From: Hyphomicrobiales bacterium
Lineage (GTDB): Bacteria; Pseudomonadota; Alphaproteobacteria; Rhizobiales; OSC116
Length of the DNA: 64,000 nucleotides
Direction of reading: 5' to 3'
Assembly: GCA_013214705.1 (NCBI GenBank)
Contig: JABSRZ010000012.1
Location: forward strand, 1-64,000
Shown piece after piece: positions 43,690 to 51,898 of this stretch (position 1 is its first letter; the number at the start of each line of letters is the position of its first letter). A program made the position numbers and the translations under genes. The notes beneath the pieces were generated by a model. That model was not told the DNA's origin and searched no databases. It saw only the letters and a program-made list of their open reading frames with translations.

Positions 43690-44154
43690 TTAGTCATTAT
43701 GGTCATCATCTTGTTGGTTCTTTTGTCGGCGTTTAATCGACATTTCACTAAATATGCCATAGACGGCGGCATAAATTAACCCCATGGTTGAAAAACCTCT
43801 AAATGCTGCATCTGGGTCGGCATCTGGTGTGCCTAAGGCCACGCTAAACATGCCGCCAATGAGCAAATAATGCAACAAACGGCCAACATGCGGCAGGTGG
43901 GTGATGGGGTTTCCTAAGGCGGTCAGGCCTTCAGAATCAAATATCATATATTTTTTTTCGGGCAAATAATGGGCGTTTAAGGCTTGGTATATAACCATAA
44001 ATAATACATAAATAGCGAATAAAAACAGGGCGCGGCCGGGGGTCATAATTTCAAAAAAAGCCCCGGCAATGGCCAAGGCAATTACCACAGCGGTTATATT
44101 TTTACTGGTTTTAGAAATGAGCAATTTTTTATAGCGGATTGAAAAAGCGGTCAA
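43690..44154 (-). CDS. Membrane protein of unknown function
   Basis: Protein of 154 residues with three or four hydrophobic segments and a charged C-terminus. It starts at TTG 44154, for which AAAGGA stands 7 bases upstream; no early ATG exists. The gene converges on the sulfatase gene, with three bases between stops. I recognise no family. Confidence 0.65.
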   Translation of the reverse strand: MTAFSIRYKKLLISKTSKNITAVVIALAIAGAFFEIMTPGRALFLFAIYVLFMVIYQALNAHYLPEKKYMIFDSEGLTALGNPITHLPHVGRLLHYLLIGGMFSVALGTPDADPDAAFRGFSTMGLIYAAVYGIFSEMSIKRRQKNQQDDDHND

Positions 44155-44262
44155 CGCGATGTCCTTTAATCGATGGTTAATGAATTAATCGTGAGATCAG
44201 TTCATTACTTTGTGATGTGGCTTTGGGTTATATCAATAGACATAACATTCGGAATGACATTA

Positions 44263-45276
44263 ATGGAAATTTATTTATCTGCAACCGCTATTTTATTGCT
44301 CATATTACTTAGCTTTGCCAATGGCGCAAATGACGTCTCAAAATCCATCGCCACACTAACCGGCGCGGGCGTTACATCAATGTCTAAAGCCATTCATTGG
44401 GGCGTGGTGTGGACGGTGTTGGGCGCTTTATCGGGCGTATTTTGGGGCGGGGCGATTGTTAAAAATCTATCGCATAGTTTTTATGCCGCGCATACAGAAA
44501 TGGATGTCAATATAGCCATGGCCATTGCCATCGCGCCGATTATCTGGGTGTTTTTATCGACCTATGCCAAATTGCCAGTGTCGACCACCCATTCGTTGGT
44601 GGGGGCGTTTATTGGCACTGGGTTGTTTGCCTATGGTGTCGATGGCATTATGTGGCAAAAAGTGGGGGTTAAAATTGTATTGCCGCTATTGGTTAGCCCG
44701 TTTGCGGCCATAATTATGGCGCTTATTGGCTGTAAAATAATCACATTTTTGGTGACCAAACTATCCGCTATCGACCTTAACATTGGTAAGTTTAAATTCA
44801 ACATTACCGAAGATGGCCTACATTGGTTTACCAGCGGCTTGCTAAGTTTTGCCCGCGGGTTAAACGACACACCTAAATTAATAGCGGTTATATTGCCAAT
44901 TATCTTACTGCGGCCGGAAGATTTGGGCGCGCAATATTATGTTATCGGCGCGGTGTCTATGGGTGCGGGCGCGTGGCTAATTGGCCGCCGCATTACCAAA
45001 GTGTTGGCCGAAAAAGTAACTAAGATGGACCATCATCAAGGCTTTGCCGCCAATTTAATTTCTTCATTTTTGGTCATTGGCGCTAGCCGTTTTGGGCTGC
45101 CAGTGTCTACCACCCATGTGTCAACCTCGGCGATTATTGGCGTTGGTATAGCTGGAAAAAACAAAATGGATTATAAAGTTATTGGCGGCATGTTGACGGC
45201 GTGGGTTGTCACCGTGCCGGGGGCGGGTTTAATCGCTGGCGCTTGTTATTATTTTATTTGTTTTTGGGTTCAGTAA
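44263..45276 (+). CDS. PiT family inorganic phosphate permease
   Basis: Low-affinity phosphate importer driven by protons, about 337 residues with roughly ten hydrophobic segments. The duplicated PiT signature is present: SFANGANDVSKSIATLTGAGV at the start and SFARGLNDTPKLIAVILP in the middle, the two GANDxxK-like halves, each preceding a PVSTTHS/PVSTTHV region. Upstream in-frame ATGs at 44173 and 44254 also exist; ATG 44263 (MEIYLSATAI) has GGA at 9 bases and gives the usual N-terminus. Its neighbour arsM suggests a phosphate/arsenate context, since these permeases also carry arsenate. Confidence 0.9.
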   Translation: MEIYLSATAILLLILLSFANGANDVSKSIATLTGAGVTSMSKAIHWGVVWTVLGALSGVFWGGAIVKNLSHSFYAAHTEMDVNIAMAIAIAPIIWVFLSTYAKLPVSTTHSLVGAFIGTGLFAYGVDGIMWQKVGVKIVLPLLVSPFAAIIMALIGCKIITFLVTKLSAIDLNIGKFKFNITEDGLHWFTSGLLSFARGLNDTPKLIAVILPIILLRPEDLGAQYYVIGAVSMGAGAWLIGRRITKVLAEKVTKMDHHQGFAANLISSFLVIGASRFGLPVSTTHVSTSAIIGVGIAGKNKMDYKVIGGMLTAWVVTVPGAGLIAGACYYFICFWVQ

Positions 45277-45337
45277 GTGTTTAAAAAATGTCACAAAACT
45301 CCTATATATAAATAAGAGTTTAAAATTGGAGCTTGAA

Positions 45338-46384
45338 ATGTCGCAAATTCATGAAGATGTCAAACAATATTATGGCGAAACGCTAACCACAAAAGATGAT
45401 TTGTTGACCAGCGCTTGCTGCCCAACAGACGCCATGCCGGCCTATTTACAGCCGTTGGTGGCCAATATACATGATGAGATATTAAGTAAATTTTATGGTT
45501 GCGGCTCGCCTATTCCACCAAAATTAGACGGGCTAACGGTGCTAGATTTAGGCTCGGGCAGTGGCCAAGATTGTTATGTGCTGAGCCAACTTGTTGGCCA
45601 AAACGGTCAGGTGATTGGGGTCGATATGACCGAACAACAGTTGGACGTGGCACGTAAATATATCGATTATCATACCAAAAAATTTGGCTATTCAAGCCCA
45701 AATGTTAAATTTGTAAAGCATTTTATCGAAGATTTGTCATCGATTGATGATGCCTCCATCGATTTGGTGGTGTCTAACTGCGTGATAAATTTAGCGCCAG
45801 AGAAAGACCAAGTGTTTGCCGAAATATACCGCATTTTAAAACCCGGCGGCGAGTTATATTTTGCTGACGTATTTGCCGATAGACGGCTGAGTGCAGAGCT
45901 AAAAGCCGACCCGGTGATTGTTGGCGAATGCTTAGGCGGTGCGCTTTACACCGAGGATTACCGCCGCCAAATGGCCGCGCTCGGCTTTCATATGTCCTAC
46001 ACCGTGAGCGACAGTGTATTAACCGTCGAAGATGAGGCGCTAAAACCAAAATTGGCGCATATCAACTTTAGCTCGCAAACTGTGCGGGCGTTTAAAATAG
46101 ACGCCGAAGATAGAGAAGAAAATTATGGCCATAAAGCCAGATATGATGGCTCGATTGCTGAATTTGAAGATAGGTTCACGCTGGATGTGAATAATGTATT
46201 TGCCAAGGGCGAATGGGTTGCCGTATCGGGCAATGTGGCCAATATTTTAAGCCAAAGCCGTTATAGAGATGGGTTTGAGGTGACCGGGGATTTTGAAACT
46301 CATTATGGTGGGTTTGGAAGTGATGTTTTTGAGCAAGGCTCGGCATGTTGTGTGCCGGACGCCAAAGCTGGCGGTTGTTGTTGA
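45338..46384 (+). CDS. arsM: Arsenite S-adenosylmethionine methyltransferase
   Basis: Methylates trivalent arsenic using S-adenosylmethionine. It is 348 residues long. The SAM-binding motif VLDLGSGSGQDCYVLSQL is near residue 68. The arsenic-binding cysteines of ArsM are present in order: C55 in YGCGSP, one in VVSNCVINL near residue 152, and one in VGECLGGALY near 196. The C-terminus ends in a cysteine-rich tail, GSACCVPDAKAGGCC, seen in some family members. The frame could start at TTG 45326, but ATG 45338 has GGAG 7 bases before it. It follows the phosphate permease by 61 bp. No arsR is visible. Confidence 0.92.
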   Translation: MSQIHEDVKQYYGETLTTKDDLLTSACCPTDAMPAYLQPLVANIHDEILSKFYGCGSPIPPKLDGLTVLDLGSGSGQDCYVLSQLVGQNGQVIGVDMTEQQLDVARKYIDYHTKKFGYSSPNVKFVKHFIEDLSSIDDASIDLVVSNCVINLAPEKDQVFAEIYRILKPGGELYFADVFADRRLSAELKADPVIVGECLGGALYTEDYRRQMAALGFHMSYTVSDSVLTVEDEALKPKLAHINFSSQTVRAFKIDAEDREENYGHKARYDGSIAEFEDRFTLDVNNVFAKGEWVAVSGNVANILSQSRYRDGFEVTGDFETHYGGFGSDVFEQGSACCVPDAKAGGCC

Positions 46385-46401
46385 GCTAGCGCCAACTTTC
46401 T

Positions 46402-46431
46402 GTTTGCCACCGCATCCACTCACCGAATGGC
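46402..46431. repeat. REP-like repeat, copy A (minus orientation)
   Basis: The segment GCCATTCGGTGAGTG on the minus strand (46417-46431) matches 14 of 15 bases of 58311-58325, and GGCAAAC follows it in both places (46402-46408 here). It fills the convergent spacer between arsM and fdxA. Spacer length between the two parts differs (8 versus 16 bases). Confidence 0.5.
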
Positions 46432-46459
46432 ACGTGGTTTCGACACGGGTGATTTTTAA

Positions 46460-46795
46460 TTAATCGCCTTCGCCGGGCTCTTCGGATAGATATTGCAATT
46501 TGCTGGTTTTGCCATCCCAGTCTTCGGCATCGCCCATCTGTTCTTTTTTCATGGTGATGTTGGGCCATATTTCGCCAAATTTGGCGTTTATCTCTAGCCA
46601 TTTTTCTAAATCTGGCTCGGTATCGGGGCGGATGGCATCGGCTGGGCATTCGGGTTCGCAAACGCCGCAATCTATGCATTCATCAGGGTTGATGACCAAA
46701 AAGTTTTCGCCCTCGTAAAAACAATCTACAGGGCAAACCTCAACACAATCAGTAAATTTGCATTTAATGCAATTTTCAGTAACCACATAGGTCAT
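46460..46795 (-). CDS. fdxA: Seven-iron ferredoxin, FdxA type
   Basis: Soluble electron carrier of 111 residues. The N-terminal half shows the cysteines for the [3Fe-4S] and [4Fe-4S] clusters: [18 protein letters not shown] and [12 protein letters not shown]. The C-terminal extension ([15 protein letters not shown]) is typical of alphaproteobacterial FdxA. ATG 46795 has GGAG 7 bases upstream; a longer frame to 46828 lacks support. In many alphaproteobacteria this gene is followed by carD, which is not seen here. Confidence 0.92.
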   Translation of the reverse strand: MTYVVTENCIKCKFTDCVEVCPVDCFYEGENFLVINPDECIDCGVCEPECPADAIRPDTEPDLEKWLEINAKFGEIWPNITMKKEQMGDAEDWDGKTSKLQYLSEEPGEGD

Positions 46796-47026
46796 TTTGG
46801 TCTCCAATATAGCCAATTGACCGTTCAATATGGCTATTTACAATATATTTTGTAATTAAATTTAATTAACACTAAAAATACATAAATTCATTAAGGCTAC
46901 CTTACGCATTTCCACCGCGCTCGCAACCGAAAAAGCCAAACAAGGCGATAAAAAGCCCGCTCAAGCTGAATTTTTGACAAATTGCAAACTTTCTAGGGCT
47001 TATTTATACACATTTTACGCTGGTGG

Positions 47027-47476
47027 CTAAAAATCTAACGCGCTTAATTTAAACCTATCGGTCTCGCGTCGTTGCTTTTTGGTCGGGCGGCCAGAGCCTT
47101 TTTCACGCAAAAATGGTTTTTCTAAAAAGTCGGGTTGGGTTTTATCTTGTTGCGGTTCGGGTTCTGGGCTTTGGTCATCATATAACAAGCAGGCTTCTTT
47201 ATATGGCCTACGGGTTGGGTTAATGCCCAAAATTTCAATCACCATGATGCGGTCATTTAATTCGAAAATTAATATATGGCCAACTTTTAGCTTAAAACTG
47301 GCTTTAGAGATTTTCTCACCATTGACCCGCAACCGGCGCGCGTTGACCAATTTGGTGGCCAGTGCCCGACTTTTTATAAACCGCGCATGAAACAACCATT
47401 TGTCGACCCTTTGGCTGTCTAGCTCTGCCAATTGTGTCGTTTGTGTCGATTGCGCCGTTTGTGCCACGTGAGCCAT
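47027..47476 (-). CDS. S4 domain RNA-binding protein (HslR-like)
   Basis: Protein of 149 residues. The S4 fold spans about residues 20-85, with RVDKWLFHARFIKSRALATKLVNARRLRVNG-like sequence, characteristic of HslR/heat shock protein 15, which binds stalled 50S subunits. The C-terminal tail is basic and proline-rich (GRPTKKQRRETDRF). Its ATG overlaps the helicase stop as TAATG, so translation is coupled to the helicase. Confidence 0.88.
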   Translation of the reverse strand: MAHVAQTAQSTQTTQLAELDSQRVDKWLFHARFIKSRALATKLVNARRLRVNGEKISKASFKLKVGHILIFELNDRIMVIEILGINPTRRPYKEACLLYDDQSPEPEPQQDKTQPDFLEKPFLREKGSGRPTKKQRRETDRFKLSALDF

Positions 47477-50400
47477 TAAACTTTGTCTTTAAGCGCCAAC
47501 AAAGCCGCAAATGGGCTGTTTTCTGGCGCAATGGTTGGCTTGGTTTGGGGTTTATTTTGCTGGGGTTTGGCGGGTTTTTTGTGGTCAAACTTGCGCTTAT
47601 GGCTGTTTTTGTTATAAGGTTTTTTGTTATTTTTGGCGTTTTTACCATGCGCTGGTTGCTGAGCATTGCCCCTATTTTGGTGTGGTTGGTTTTGACGGGG
47701 TTGATGTTGGCGCGGTTGTTGTTGGCGTTTGCGGTTTGGAAACCACACTTCATGGGCCAAATCCACCACTTCTGGCTCATCTTTAGCTTTTTCTTTTGCA
47801 TCAATATCGGTTGAATCGGGAGTTGGTTTTTCGGCAACAATCTCTGGTTTCGCCCCGGTTTTGAGTGCTTGTTTTGGTTCCGCTTCAGGCTTTATTTTGG
47901 TCATTCTATAGCCCAATGTGCGTAGAATATCGCCAAAATCATCGCCACTACAACCAACAAGTGACATCATATTTGGGGTCACCATAAAGCCGCCGCTAAT
48001 ATGTGCGCCCAAGGGGCGCTTTTCGCCAACCGGCGCACGGCCTAAGGCCGCTATAGCTTCGCTCGGCACAATAATGGCTTCGCTTGGTGCGGCTACAGCT
48101 TCGCTAGGGGCATCATTTACTTTATCAGCATCTTTGGCCTTATCAGCATCAGCATCCTTGGCTTTTTCAACATCAATTGCTTTATCGGTTTTTACCTCAG
48201 TGGTTGTTACTTTGGCTTGCGCAGGTTTTACTGCGGCCTTGGGTTTCCAATATAACACTTCGCGAATTAAATCGGCTAATCGCTCGAGCATGTCAATACG
48301 CACGGCGCGGTTAACGCACTTTCTAAAGCCAGCCGTTTGGTAATAATCATTTGGCATATTTGGGTCTAACCCAACAGATGTAAGGCCTTGGCCGGGGTGA
48401 GGCGGCAGGTTTAAGGGCGCGTTATTTTGTTTTGCGGTTTGCAAGGCGGCCAACAGCATTAGCAATTTGGTCGGCGCAGGCTTTAACAATTGCGGGATAA
48501 ATATATGATAAGCGCCAAATCTTACGCCAAAGCGGCGCAATTGTTTGCGGGCGTCTTGGTCGAGGGCTTTGATGTCATCATTGACCTCATCACGCACCAA
48601 AATGCCATAGCTTTCGACCAGTTGAAACGCCACGCCGCGCGCCAAACCAGTTATATTGTCTGGGTCGTTAATTTTTATTAAGCTGGATAAATGGGTATCA
48701 ATTTCGGCCTTTAACCAGGTTTTGACATGTTCGCCAAGCCGCGCTTCATCGGCGCTGGTTATATAATTATTGGCAATTAAACTGCAATAGGGGCTAAGTT
48801 TAACATCGCCGGCTTCAATGGTGGCAATCGGGTGTTCATCCCAACATATTTTGCCATCATCATTGATAGACAATTGGCTCGGCTGTTGGCTGACAATTAG
48901 GCCAATTCGTCGGCTAATTTCGGCCGAGACGTGAACGTTAGAGGCAGCGCGCAAGGCTTTTTCTTGGGCTTGGTCATCTGTGGCGTCTAGCTTAAATTCT
49001 AAGCCGTTCACTTGGCCCACAAATTGATCTTCTACTTTGACTTCTCCAGAACTGGATATATCGGCCATTATGTCTTCCTTTTCACGAAGTCTACTCATCA
49101 GTAGGCTTGTTCTCTTGTCTACAAATCGCTGGGTTAGCCGCTCGTGTAAAGCGTCAGACAAACGATCTTCTATATTATGGGTGACAGCGCGCCAATGGCG
49201 CACATTTTCTACCCAGTTGGGCCGATTGGCAATAAATGTCCAAGTTCGGATATGTGCTATGCGGTTTGATAAAGCATCAATGTCGCCATCTATATTATCT
49301 AAAGTGCTGACCTGTTTTGCAAACCAATCTGTATCAATATAATCATTTTCCATCAGATTGCGATAAATATGTGACACTAAACCAGCATGTTCACTCATAT
49401 TTGTCTTTCTGAAATCAGGTATCGAGGCCACTTCCCACAATATTTTGTTGGCAGCCCCGCCGCGTGCATAATGCATCACGTCTTCATCTTTGGTTAAATA
49501 TTCCAAAGTGGCTTGGTCTATAGCGGTTTCAGTTCTTATCAAACCTTGGGTTTCAGATGGCCGGTTAAGTGAGATGATTAAATTATAAATGGTCGAAAAA
49601 TCGAGCTGATTACTGCGCCAATATAAATGCGTTATCGGTTCGAACTCATGTTGCTGTACTGCATGCACGCTTTCTTCATCTAAAAATTTGACCATAGAGG
49701 TGATGCCAAAAGTGCCATCATTTTTATAACGCCCCGCCCGGCCAGCAATTTGCGCCAGTTCAGAATTGCTTAACTGGCGGGTGCGCTTGCCATCAAATTT
49801 GCGGGTGGCGGCAAAGGCCACATGATCTATGTCTAAATTCAACCCCATGCCGATGGCGTCAGTGGCGACAATATAATCGACCTCACCGCTTTGATAAAGC
49901 TGCACTTGGGCGTTGCGGGTGCGGGGGCTTAATGCGCCCAATACCACCGCTGCCCCACCTTTTTGGCGGCGCACCAATTCGGCTATTTCATATACTCTAT
50001 CGGCGCTAAACGCCACAATGGCGGTTTTGCGTGGCAGGCGCGATAGCTTTTTTTGGCCGCCATAACTTAGCTGCGAAAACCGCGGCCGGGTGACAAAGTT
50101 AACTTGTGGCAACAGCTTATGAATGATGTTTTTCATGGTTTCTGCGCCCAGAAGCATGGTTTGTTTATTGCCTCTATAGGTTAGCAAACGGTTGGTGAAT
50201 ATGTAGCCGCGCTGCGCGTCAGCGGCGAGTTGTATCTCATCAATGGCGATAAAATCCACCCGTAAATCGCGCGGCATGGCTTCTACCGTACAAATGAAAT
50301 AATTGGGGTTTGCGGGTATTATTTTCTCTTCGCCAGTTATTAAGGCAATTTGCGACGGCGGTTTTAGCTTGATCACCCGGTCATAGACCTCGCGCGCCAA

Positions 50401-50613
50401 CAAGCGCAAAGGCAGGCCTATCATGCCGGTGTTATGCTCTAACATGCGGGTTATGGCCAAATGGGTTTTGCCGGTATTGGTCGGGCCTAACACGGCGGTT
50501 ACATTGGGGTCATCTTTTTCAAAATCAAATTTATCTGTGCCAAAATTTTCTAATCTTTTGTCAAAGTCTTGCGCCGAATTTTTAGATTTTGTAATGCGCA
50601 TATTGGTGGCCAT
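47476..50613 (-). CDS. SUV3-like DEAD-box-related RNA helicase
   Basis: Large helicase of 1045 residues. Walker A VLGPTNTGKTH is near residue 42, the DEIQ box (FIAIDEIQLAAD) near residue 122, SYGG and FSADRVYEIAELVRR follow, and the motif VI region QIAGRAGRYKNDGTFG lies near residue 300. This order fits the SUV3/MgpS group, found in alphaproteobacteria and mitochondria, and linked to RNA decay. From about residue 800 the protein becomes low-complexity: KAKDAD and APSEA repeats, then a basic tail rich in Q, N, H and K, likely for RNA binding. The gene is followed directly by the S4 protein, and a 498-bp spacer with unusual repeats lies upstream. Confidence 0.9.
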   Translation of the reverse strand: MATNMRITKSKNSAQDFDKRLENFGTDKFDFEKDDPNVTAVLGPTNTGKTHLAITRMLEHNTGMIGLPLRLLAREVYDRVIKLKPPSQIALITGEEKIIPANPNYFICTVEAMPRDLRVDFIAIDEIQLAADAQRGYIFTNRLLTYRGNKQTMLLGAETMKNIIHKLLPQVNFVTRPRFSQLSYGGQKKLSRLPRKTAIVAFSADRVYEIAELVRRQKGGAAVVLGALSPRTRNAQVQLYQSGEVDYIVATDAIGMGLNLDIDHVAFAATRKFDGKRTRQLSNSELAQIAGRAGRYKNDGTFGITSMVKFLDEESVHAVQQHEFEPITHLYWRSNQLDFSTIYNLIISLNRPSETQGLIRTETAIDQATLEYLTKDEDVMHYARGGAANKILWEVASIPDFRKTNMSEHAGLVSHIYRNLMENDYIDTDWFAKQVSTLDNIDGDIDALSNRIAHIRTWTFIANRPNWVENVRHWRAVTHNIEDRLSDALHERLTQRFVDKRTSLLMSRLREKEDIMADISSSGEVKVEDQFVGQVNGLEFKLDATDDQAQEKALRAASNVHVSAEISRRIGLIVSQQPSQLSINDDGKICWDEHPIATIEAGDVKLSPYCSLIANNYITSADEARLGEHVKTWLKAEIDTHLSSLIKINDPDNITGLARGVAFQLVESYGILVRDEVNDDIKALDQDARKQLRRFGVRFGAYHIFIPQLLKPAPTKLLMLLAALQTAKQNNAPLNLPPHPGQGLTSVGLDPNMPNDYYQTAGFRKCVNRAVRIDMLERLADLIREVLYWKPKAAVKPAQAKVTTTEVKTDKAIDVEKAKDADADKAKDADKVNDAPSEAVAAPSEAIIVPSEAIAALGRAPVGEKRPLGAHISGGFMVTPNMMSLVGCSGDDFGDILRTLGYRMTKIKPEAEPKQALKTGAKPEIVAEKPTPDSTDIDAKEKAKDEPEVVDLAHEVWFPNRKRQQQPRQHQPRQNQPHQNRGNAQQPAHGKNAKNNKKPYNKNSHKRKFDHKKPAKPQQNKPQTKPTIAPENSPFAALLALKDKV

Positions 50614-50664
50614 ATAGTCAAAATAACAGAAAGTTAATATAGCTGGTTTCGGCCAAAATTGTAA

Positions 50665-50711
50665 ATGGTTTAAACCATGAGGCCAAAAGTTAACGCGCCT
50701 TATTAACTTTT
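50665..50711. promoter_or_regulatory. Two inverted repeats upstream of the helicase gene
   Basis: ATGGTTTAAACCAT (50665-50678) is a perfect 14-bp palindrome flanked by direct GGCCAAAA repeats. AAAAGTTAA (50685-50693) and TTAACTTTT (50703-50711) form a second perfect 9-bp pair with a nine-base loop. They lie 50-100 bp upstream of the helicase start, so they could be its operators, or the second could terminate a plus-strand transcript. Confidence 0.35.
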
Positions 50712-50733
50712 ATTTGCCAATGGTTAAAAATTA

Positions 50734-50809
50734 GAACGAGGTGGGAACAGAGCGTGTCCGAATCACTAATAGGTTAATGTTTTCATTATGTTCCCTACTA
50801 TATATAGTA
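50734..50809 (-). ncRNA. Duplicated structured element, copy 1 (candidate small RNA, strand tentative)
   Basis: The 38 bases 50734-50771 match copy 2 with two mismatches. GGGAACA (50743-50749) and TGTTCCC (50789-50795) pair across the unit. On the minus strand TTAACA, a 16-bp spacer and TATATA stand just before the stem, and the 3' side ends in ACCTCGTTC followed by TAATTTTT. This suits a short hairpin RNA of about 75 bases. A plus-strand reading with GAGGTG and a GTG-started mini-ORF is the alternative. Confidence 0.4.
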
Positions 50810-50963
50810 TAGCGGCTAATGTTGTTAAGACTTTGGCAGCAAAAATGGGTATTTTTTTGGATATTATCGGCCAAAACAGCGTAAATATTTAACCGTTATG
50901 GTTAATTATTAGCCAAATTCGAACCAAATTTACTCAAATATTTCAGTTATTTATTAATTTTTG

Positions 50964-51035
50964 GAACGAGGTGGGAACATAGGGTGTCCGAATCACTAAT
51001 ATCCGCATGTTGCCGCTATGTTCTAATACCATATC
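50964..51035 (-). ncRNA. Duplicated structured element, copy 2 (candidate small RNA, strand tentative)
   Basis: Second copy 230 bp from the first. Its stem is GAACATAG (50975-50982) with CTATGTTC (51016-51023), so the pairing is retained although both arms differ from copy 1. The inner 20 bases are diverged, whereas the block ending CACCTCGTTC is nearly identical. The promoter-like sequence is weaker than in copy 1. The remaining part of the 498-bp spacer holds an additional TTAACC/GGTTAA dyad at 50889-50905. Confidence 0.4.
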
Positions 51036-51111
51036 TAGTGAATAGTGTTTGACGCTAGACAAAAAATCAAAATGAATGTTATGTTTCAAGCCTAGTTATT
51101 AGAGAGAAAAT

Positions 51112-51891
51112 ATGCCAAAATTCCATGCCAATATTTCGATGATGTTTCAAGAATTTACATTTTTAGATCGGTTTGAAGCGGCGGCTTTAGCTGGTTTTAC
51201 TGCGGTTGAAATGCTGTTTCCTTATGCATATGAAGTTGACATTCTTAAAGCCCTGCTGACTAAACATAAGCTGAAACTTGAGCTGTTTAACCTATATCCG
51301 GGTGATGATGCCCTTGGCGAACGTGGCATTGCCGCCTTGCCAAACCGCCGAGCTGAATTTAAGCGCTCGGCATTACAAGCGGTAAATTATGCCAAGGCGC
51401 TTGGCTGCCCGCGGCTGCATTGCATGTCGGGTATAGTGGCTGCGGATATGGATAAATTGGCCTACACCAATATATATATTGAGAATTTAAAATATTTGGC
51501 CGACTTGGCACAGCCATTTGGCATAAATATATTGATAGAGGCGTTAAACCCGATAGATATGCCGGGTTATTTGGTCAGCAGTCAACAACAAGCGCTGGAC
51601 ATTATGCAGCAAGTTGGCAAAGACAATGTCAAAATTCAGTTTGATATTTATCACTGCCAAATGTCGCAAGGCAATGTGGCACAAACTATGACTAATTTAA
51701 TGCCGCATATCGACCATATTCAACTGGCCGATGTGCCAGGGCGGCACGAGCCGGGCAGTGGCGAAATTAATTTCGATTTTTTGTTTAAACAGCTTGATGA
51801 GGTTGGCTATACCGGCAGTTTAGGCTGCGAATATAGACCGCGTGTCGGCACTCTAAAAGGGCTTGGCTGGTTGCCAAAAGATGGAGCTTGA
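51112..51891 (+). CDS. hyi: Hydroxypyruvate isomerase family protein
   Basis: TIM-barrel isomerase of 259 residues interconverting hydroxypyruvate and tartronate semialdehyde. Family motifs are MFPYAYEVD-like sequence near residue 35, IEALNPIDMPGYLV near residue 142 with the metal-binding glutamate, IQFDIYHCQMSQGN near 176, HIQLADVPGRHEPGSGEINF near 203 and GCEYRP near 242. The OtnI group, acting on 2-oxo-tetronate, has the same fold and cannot be excluded. AGAGAG precedes the ATG. It stands alone, without glyoxylate carboligase or reductase genes, and converges on the DUF3108 gene with seven bases between. Confidence 0.85.
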   Translation: MPKFHANISMMFQEFTFLDRFEAAALAGFTAVEMLFPYAYEVDILKALLTKHKLKLELFNLYPGDDALGERGIAALPNRRAEFKRSALQAVNYAKALGCPRLHCMSGIVAADMDKLAYTNIYIENLKYLADLAQPFGINILIEALNPIDMPGYLVSSQQQALDIMQQVGKDNVKIQFDIYHCQMSQGNVAQTMTNLMPHIDHIQLADVPGRHEPGSGEINFDFLFKQLDEVGYTGSLGCEYRPRVGTLKGLGWLPKDGA

Positions 51892-51898
51892 AAGCGTG

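Noticed and set aside
46850-47025. A plus-strand frame of about 55 codons in the spacer between fdxA and the S4 gene
   Set aside because: It has no ATG, GTG or TTG start and no ribosome binding site, and its length is within chance expectation for this composition.
50614-51111. The 498-bp spacer as a replication origin or centromere site
   Set aside because: No DnaA-box-like TTATCCACA cluster and no parS-like TGTTTCACGTGAAACA sequence was seen, and the usual origin neighbours are absent.
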